64,000 bases of DNA, taken from NCBI RefSeq assembly GCF_001889005.1, contig NZ_CP018153.1:1956501-2020500 (forward strand), given 5' to 3'. A program made the position numbers and the translations under genes. This stretch comes from Christiangramia salexigens (GTDB taxonomy: Bacteria; Bacteroidota; Bacteroidia; Flavobacteriales; Flavobacteriaceae). How positions within the stretch are numbered: position 1 is the stretch's first letter; every line of letters starts with the position of its first letter. Shown here one piece after another: positions 59,447 to 64,000 of this stretch. Under the pieces are notes generated by a model, which saw nothing but the letters and a program-made list of their open reading frames with translations, did not search any database and had not been told where the DNA came from.

Positions 59447-61039
59447 TTATTTTTTATTATCGAGCAGATCCATAAGGTCCACATCATCCCCCAGAATAGC
59501 TTCATCTGAATTTATCCGGTTAGACGGAGAATCATTCTCCAGTTTTAGAACCCCTCTTGGGCACACCGCAGAACATATTCCACAACCTACGCAACTGGAT
59601 CTTACGATATTCTCTCCTTTTTGAGCATAGGCTCTAACATCTATCCCCATCTCGCAATATGTAGAACAATTCCCGCACGAGATACACTGTCCTCCGTTGG
59701 TAGTAATGCGAAACTTTGAGAATAACCTTTGCTGCATTCCAAGAATTGCTGCCATTGGACAACCAAATCTGCACCAAACCCTGTTTCCAAAGATTGGATA
59801 AAACCCTGTACCTATAACTCCGCTAAAAATGGCACCTATCAAAAATCCATATACCTGCCTTAAAGTTTCGGCACTCATTAGAAATAAAGTGGTTCCTGAA
59901 ATATAATGCATCCCCAATAACGAAAAGATGATCACCAGATAACCAATCGCACCGTAGCGTGCATCTTTTTCCAATTCCTGCTTCTTAAAGATCCAGATTC
60001 CCGCAAATAATAATCCTAAAAACACAGCAACTCCAATAAGCAGTACGTCTTTTGTTAACCAATATTTACCGGGATCATCACCGAGATATGAATGTATCAC
60101 AGCCGTAGTCATAAGAACAACAAACACCAGTACACTATGGATCACCCATCGCTCAACCTTCCAGGCAAAAAGGCTTTTATCAGATAAATGCCTGAATGGG
60201 TCTCCTGCAGTTTCAGCTAAGCCTCCACAACCACAAACCCAGCTACAATACCATCTTTTTCCATATTTATATGTAAGAATAGGAGTGATCACAAAAATCG
60301 AAATAACCCCAAAAAGCAACAACGCCAGGCCAATATCTCCGGCAGATATGAACTGATCTACCCGATACTGTTCGAAATTATAATAATTAAGAGGCCAAAT
60401 GTTCTTAAGATCGTAATAGGGAAGTTGAAAGTTCTCACTGTTGAGCCTAGACATGAATTCCGGTATTAGAAATGCGAATGCGGTTTGAAAGAACATTACC
60501 GAGATGGTTCTTAATTTCTCGTAGTTGTTATGCCTGTATTTCCAGATAAATTTGATCCCAAAAGCCAGAATAGCAATGGTATACAATGTACCATAAACAA
60601 ACCACTGACTTGCAGGTCCGCCGCTGAGCATATAACTTAATGGATCAAATAAGGCGATCAATCCTTTATTATCCCCATCCTGTACCAGACCTAGAAACTG
60701 AGGATAAAAATAAAGCACGATATAAAATCCTGTAAGTAGAATCCCTGTTACCCAGGCCAGATACCCACGATTGGTTAATGATCTAAACCAAACCGCATTA
60801 TTTTTAATACCGTCATGTTTATTTTGATATTCTGCCCAGGCAAACCAGATAACCCCCAATGTAATGGAAGAAAGTGAAGCAGTAAGCCAAAAAGTTTTAT
60901 ATGGAAAATTAGTATTAAACCCGGCCAGTACTAAAATGAGTAGACCAGCTATCCCAATTAAGGTCGCTAATTTCTGACTTGTACTGATCGAATGAGGTGG
61001 TTCTCCCGTGAGGGACATATTGTGTTCAATTCTACTCAT
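59447..61039 (-). CDS. Membrane polyferredoxin (NosR/NapH-like)
   Basis: Membrane protein of 530 residues with about ten helices. Two cytoplasmic cysteine loops are typical of NapH/NosR: CSWVCGCGG (near 269-277) and CRFGCPMAA (near 427-435). A C-terminal ferredoxin domain has CISCGNCSTYC (near 456-466) and CVGCGICSAVCP (near 487-498), enough for two [4Fe-4S] clusters. It starts five bases after the FAD/NAD(P) oxidoreductase gene, so electrons would pass from NAD(P)H through that flavoprotein to this protein and across the membrane. The acceptor is unknown. Confidence 0.88.
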   Translation of the reverse strand: MSRIEHNMSLTGEPPHSISTSQKLATLIGIAGLLILVLAGFNTNFPYKTFWLTASLSSITLGVIWFAWAEYQNKHDGIKNNAVWFRSLTNRGYLAWVTGILLTGFYIVLYFYPQFLGLVQDGDNKGLIALFDPLSYMLSGGPASQWFVYGTLYTIAILAFGIKFIWKYRHNNYEKLRTISVMFFQTAFAFLIPEFMSRLNSENFQLPYYDLKNIWPLNYYNFEQYRVDQFISAGDIGLALLLFGVISIFVITPILTYKYGKRWYCSWVCGCGGLAETAGDPFRHLSDKSLFAWKVERWVIHSVLVFVVLMTTAVIHSYLGDDPGKYWLTKDVLLIGVAVFLGLLFAGIWIFKKQELEKDARYGAIGYLVIIFSLLGMHYISGTTLFLMSAETLRQVYGFLIGAIFSGVIGTGFYPIFGNRVWCRFGCPMAAILGMQQRLFSKFRITTNGGQCISCGNCSTYCEMGIDVRAYAQKGENIVRSSCVGCGICSAVCPRGVLKLENDSPSNRINSDEAILGDDVDLMDLLDNKK

Positions 61040-61044
61040 GTTCT

Positions 61045-62331
61045 TTAAGCTTCCTGCAGGTTATTTTTAAAACTATTGAATATTTCTTTTTCGTGATGCT
61101 CGTAAAATTCCGGATCAAAATTAGCGGCCTTTAGGTTAGACAGCACATAGGTTATACTTCTATTTTCCTTAAGCCAACTTTCTATAATATTATGCCTCAT
61201 CCTGATCCCGAAAGTATTGATCCCTAAAAACTCATTGGTATTGGTATCAAAAGAAACGGTTACGGCCTTTAATCCACTTTGATGCTCCCAGTGCAAATGC
61301 CGTTCATTTTCCTTTGGCTTAGGCCAAACCCATCCATATGTCTGGTATTCAATATCAAAGAATTTAGCAGAGTTGAACCAGATACCCGGTTCATAAGGAG
61401 TTTTATCACCTGTTAAAGACTTGGCCAGCGTTTCTCCCATTATTCTCCCGGTATACCACACCGCCTCTACTGGTTTTCTTTGCCCTATCGCTTTGCGATG
61501 CTGAGCACAGTCTCCTATCGCATATACATCAGATATATTGGTTTCCAGATAAGGATTTACAAGAATACCTCTATCGGTTTCCAGTTCGGTATTTCTTAAA
61601 AATTCGATATTAGGTCTAACGCCTGCACAAAGGCCTACGAGCTGGCATTCGATCTCTTCTCCCTCGGTAGTCTTCACAGCCCTGACCCGTCCATCTGGTC
61701 CTGAAAGGATCCTGTCTAATCCAGTATTATGTCTTAGATCTATATTATGTGATTGAATATGTCTGGATATCAATTGCGCATCCTGCAAGGGCAGCACACT
61801 ATGCCAAAAAGCTTTTTCTCTAATTAGAAAGCTTACTTTAATATTCCTTGTTGAAAGCATCTCGGCAAGCTCTACGCCAATTAAGCCTCCTCCAACAATT
61901 ACGGCATGTTTGGTGAATTTTGTATTCTCTTCAAGCTCTTCAAGATCCTGCTTACTTACGAGCCCCTGAACTCCGTCAAGATCTTCGCCTTCCCATCCGA
62001 ATTTATTATAGACCGAGCCAGTTGCAAGTACGAGTTTATCGTAGCTCAACTTACCTCCATCAGAAAACTTCAATATTTTATTAGGGAAATCAATATTTTC
62101 CACCCATTTATTTAAAAGATTGATATCGTTCTTATCCCAGAACCAGTCTTCATAGGGTTTTAAATGCTCCCACTTCATATGTCCCATATAGACATACATC
62201 AGCGCAGTTCGGGAAAAGAAATAGTCAGATTCTGCTGAAATCACGGTGATCTTTTTATCAGATCTTTTCCGGATATGACGGGCAGCAGTGATCCCAGAGA
62301 TCCCATTTCCAATAATTACGATATGCTCCAT
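61045..62331 (-). CDS. FAD/NAD(P)-dependent oxidoreductase
   Basis: Flavoprotein of 428 residues in the pyridine-nucleotide-disulfide-reductase fold. FAD site GNGISGITA (8-16), NAD(P) site GGGLIGVELAEM (near 146-157), and the late YAIGDCAQH (near 270-278). No redox-active disulfide is seen, so it resembles the nitrite-reductase or rubredoxin-reductase type subunit. It is the first gene of a two-gene operon with the membrane polyferredoxin, five bases apart, suggesting it is its electron donor. Confidence 0.88.
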   Translation of the reverse strand: MEHIVIIGNGISGITAARHIRKRSDKKITVISAESDYFFSRTALMYVYMGHMKWEHLKPYEDWFWDKNDINLLNKWVENIDFPNKILKFSDGGKLSYDKLVLATGSVYNKFGWEGEDLDGVQGLVSKQDLEELEENTKFTKHAVIVGGGLIGVELAEMLSTRNIKVSFLIREKAFWHSVLPLQDAQLISRHIQSHNIDLRHNTGLDRILSGPDGRVRAVKTTEGEEIECQLVGLCAGVRPNIEFLRNTELETDRGILVNPYLETNISDVYAIGDCAQHRKAIGQRKPVEAVWYTGRIMGETLAKSLTGDKTPYEPGIWFNSAKFFDIEYQTYGWVWPKPKENERHLHWEHQSGLKAVTVSFDTNTNEFLGINTFGIRMRHNIIESWLKENRSITYVLSNLKAANFDPEFYEHHEKEIFNSFKNNLQEA

Positions 62332-62462
62332 TAATTTTTACTAAATTGGTAGAGGTTGCAAAAAAGCAGTTTCATTGCCTCGAAGTAAAGTACGCAGAAT
62401 TTGAGCATAATCCCAACTCACAGTACAATTAAAACATTGCAACATTAAGTGGGTCGTCTCCA

Positions 62463-63497
62463 ATGATTCAAAATTTCATGAAACCGAAAATTTATAAGAT
62501 CCTGATTCTAAGTCTTGCCTCGATTATGTTTGCATGTCAGGGCAAGATCCCCGTAAAAAAAATCAACGGAGTAAGTCTGGTGGCCTCACGTGATAGTCTA
62601 AAACCTGAGCAGATCGCTCCAATGAAAAAGCTTTATTCCAACTCTGTCGCATTAATGCCGTTTGCCTTTATGCCCAATATTGAAGAGCCTGAACTTTATT
62701 TTAATAATAAGAGACAATGGTATGGCGAAAGGAAAGAAGGGATAAAACAAGCCATTGCGTTATTGCAACAACAAAAGCTAATGATCATGCTTAAACCTCA
62801 GATCTGGATTAGAAACGGACATTTTACCGGTGATCTAAAATTCAAAAAGGAGGAAGACTGGAAGAAATTTGAGCAGAGTTACCGGGATTATTTACTGCTT
62901 TTTGCTGAAGTTGCAAGAGATCATAATGTAGAGATGCTTTGTGTTGGTACAGAATTATTCCACTTCGTAAATGCACGACCTCAATTCTGGGAAGATCTTA
63001 TTTCTGAGATCAGGGAGTTCTATAAAGGTGAGATCGTTTACGCCGAAAACTGGGACAAAGCGAATAAGATTGAGATTTGGAAGCAGTTGGATTATATTGG
63101 TGTGGATGCTTATTTTCCACTGAGTAATGAAGCATCTCCAGGATTAGACGAATTAAGAAGTGGCTGGCAGCCACACAAACAGATGTTGAGGGAATTATCC
63201 CGAAAGTATAATAAACCAGTGATCTTTACTGAATATGGCTATAGAAGCATAGATTATGCTGCCAGGGAACCGTGGAATTCAAGTCGTGAAATGAACAGCA
63301 TCAATCACAAACTTCAGGCGGACGCACTTTCTGCTCTATATGATGAATTTTGGAGTGAGCCCTGGTTTGAAGGAGGGTTTATCTGGAAATGGCATCAGCA
63401 CGAAAACTCTGGCGGCATGGAAAACAATAGATTTACTCCACAAAACAAGCCTGCCGAGGAGGTTGTGAAAAGTTATTATAAAAGTTTTACAGATTAA
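62463..63497 (+). CDS. GH113-like glycosidase lipoprotein
   Basis: Exported TIM-barrel glycosidase of 344 residues (lipobox FACQ, near Cys24). The ATG could also be at 62478 (MKPKIYK), which gives a cleaner signal. The catalytic acid lies in CVGTELFH (near 160-167) and the nucleophile in IFTEYGYRS (near 255-263), as in GH113 beta-mannanases. Aromatic sugar-binding residues such as FIWKWH near 303-308 are present. It stands between the redox pair and a sugar transferase; it may trim surface polysaccharide. Its 3' end overlaps the convergent glycosyltransferase by 11 bases. Confidence 0.82.
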   Translation: MIQNFMKPKIYKILILSLASIMFACQGKIPVKKINGVSLVASRDSLKPEQIAPMKKLYSNSVALMPFAFMPNIEEPELYFNNKRQWYGERKEGIKQAIALLQQQKLMIMLKPQIWIRNGHFTGDLKFKKEEDWKKFEQSYRDYLLLFAEVARDHNVEMLCVGTELFHFVNARPQFWEDLISEIREFYKGEIVYAENWDKANKIEIWKQLDYIGVDAYFPLSNEASPGLDELRSGWQPHKQMLRELSRKYNKPVIFTEYGYRSIDYAAREPWNSSREMNSINHKLQADALSALYDEFWSEPWFEGGFIWKWHQHENSGGMENNRFTPQNKPAEEVVKSYYKSFTD

Positions 63498-64000
63498 GCC
63501 TTTTATAATAATGCTCATACAGCTCTTCTGCACTCGCACCTCTTCTTTTTTTCCAGTAGATCTCGGCAAATAATCTCTGAGTTTTCCAAATCCCCATTCT
63601 GTCATATAATCTGGCAGAAGTCGTGATCCAGCTTTTTATAACCGTGAATTGCTTTTCTCCATAAAGTTTTTTTATAAACTCATTATCCTCATACACCTTA
63701 TAGGATTCATCAAATCCCTGGAGTTTGGTAAAAAGGTCACGGGTTACAAATAAAGATTGGTCACCGCCCCTGCAAGAAATATGATTTAATTTGGTGAACC
63801 ACCCCATCAGATTCAACCACCAGTGATCCTTATCGAATTTCATCTGGAAGCATCCGGCAAGATTCCCATTTTGAACTTCCTTCAAGATCAATGCATCAAA
63901 ATCCTTAGGAGGAAAACTATCAGCATGTAAGAAATAGAAAATATCTGTTTTAGCGATCTTTGCTCCAGCATTCATTTGTAATGCCCTGCCTTTTTCTGAA
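63487..64000 (-). CDS. TIGR04283-type family 2 glycosyltransferase, 5' end outside the window
   Basis: C-terminal part of a GT2 enzyme. The frame is open through the right edge: reading in from 64000 it gives SEKGRALQMNAGA, the conserved GRAxQMN block of the TIGR04283 family, so the Met at 63975 is internal. The FLHADS motif (DxD-like) and a SCRGGDQSLF block follow. Members of this family are tied to arsenosugar or rSAM-linked sugar metabolism. Only about 170 residues are visible; the nucleotide-binding start is missing. The stop overlaps the end of the GH113-like gene by 11 bases. Confidence 0.88.
   Translation of the reverse strand, partial: SEKGRALQMNAGAKIAKTDIFYFLHADSFPPKDFDALILKEVQNGNLAGCFQMKFDKDHWWLNLMGWFTKLNHISCRGGDQSLFVTRDLFTKLQGFDESYKVYEDNEFIKKLYGEKQFTVIKSWITTSARLYDRMGIWKTQRLFAEIYWKKRRGASAEELYEHYYKRLNL

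Noticed and set aside
1-64000. CRISPR arrays, insertion sequences, phage or integrase genes, rRNA, and known riboswitches
   Set aside because: I looked for regular spaced repeats, transposase or integrase motifs and the common riboswitch cores by eye and found none; a covariance-model search would be needed to exclude weak structured RNAs.

Overview
The window reads as a stretch of chromosome from a marine Flavobacteriaceae species (Bacteroidota), probably close to Gramella/Christiangramia. I infer this from the low G+C content, the Bacteroidota-type promoters (TAnnTTTG -7 boxes), the A-rich start regions without clear Shine-Dalgarno sequences, the many short-lipobox lipoproteins, and families typical of the group (DUF5777 barrel, M56-TonB sensor, RND-outer-membrane-factor fusion, mevalonate pathway). 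No phage, insertion sequence, CRISPR array or rRNA was seen. One tRNA (Leu, anticodon TAG) is present. Both edge genes are cut by the window.

Layout. 1-2.6 kb (minus): asparaginase, acyltransferase, TatD nuclease. 2.7-6.3 kb (minus): an envelope redox-looking operon (YceI, DUF5777 barrel, Rieske lipoprotein), then a flavin monooxygenase and a DUF456 membrane protein. 6.4-8.9 kb (plus): a BlaI/M56 repressor-sensor pair behind tandem dyad operators, plus a lipoprotein related to the sensor's C-terminal domain. 9-18.1 kb: a glycosyltransferase, ruvC-hemW, a cyclase-DUF4260-DUF4230 operon, MmcQ plus a membrane-anchored MutS-like ATPase, a membrane metal-dependent hydrolase, PhnA and VF530. 18.1-18.35 kb: small dispersed repeats and a strong terminator. 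18.4-22 kb (minus): M49 dipeptidyl peptidase lipoprotein and M20 dipeptidase.

22.4-28.5 kb (plus): tRNA-Leu, then a heavy-metal efflux operon made of a Cys/His-rich small protein, a CzcA/CusA pump fused to a TolC-like protein, and the CzcB/CusB adaptor. 28.6-37.7 kb (mostly minus): AhpD-like protein, PLP decarboxylase, M20 peptidase, GNAT, chloramphenicol acetyltransferase homologue, two envelope proteins and a PfkB sugar kinase. 37.9-42.2 kb: TerC (plus), then a six-gene minus-strand cassette (SDR, DUF421, SemiSWEET, YqcI/YcgG, PaiB, DUF1989) that looks related to stress or guanidino-nitrogen metabolism.

42.4-53.2 kb (mostly plus): glycerophosphodiesterase, BaiN-like flavoprotein, TspO (minus), the isoprenoid operon mvaD-mvk-UbiA, a pseudouridine synthase, the polyamine operon speA-speB-deoxyhypusine-synthase-like gene, and a duplicated LAB_N membrane protein. 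53.2-57.3 kb (minus): a polyprenol-type glycosyltransferase operon. 57.5-62.3 kb: a beta-barrel and a two-domain fasciclin lipoprotein, facing a minus-strand pair that joins an FAD/NAD(P) oxidoreductase to a membrane polyferredoxin. 62.5-64 kb: GH113-like lipoprotein and the end of a TIGR04283 glycosyltransferase.

The stretches most worth following up are the polyamine operon with its deoxyhypusine-synthase-like gene, the YqcI/YcgG-DUF1989 cassette, and the two envelope redox gene groups. All functional names rest on motif recognition by eye; no database search was run.
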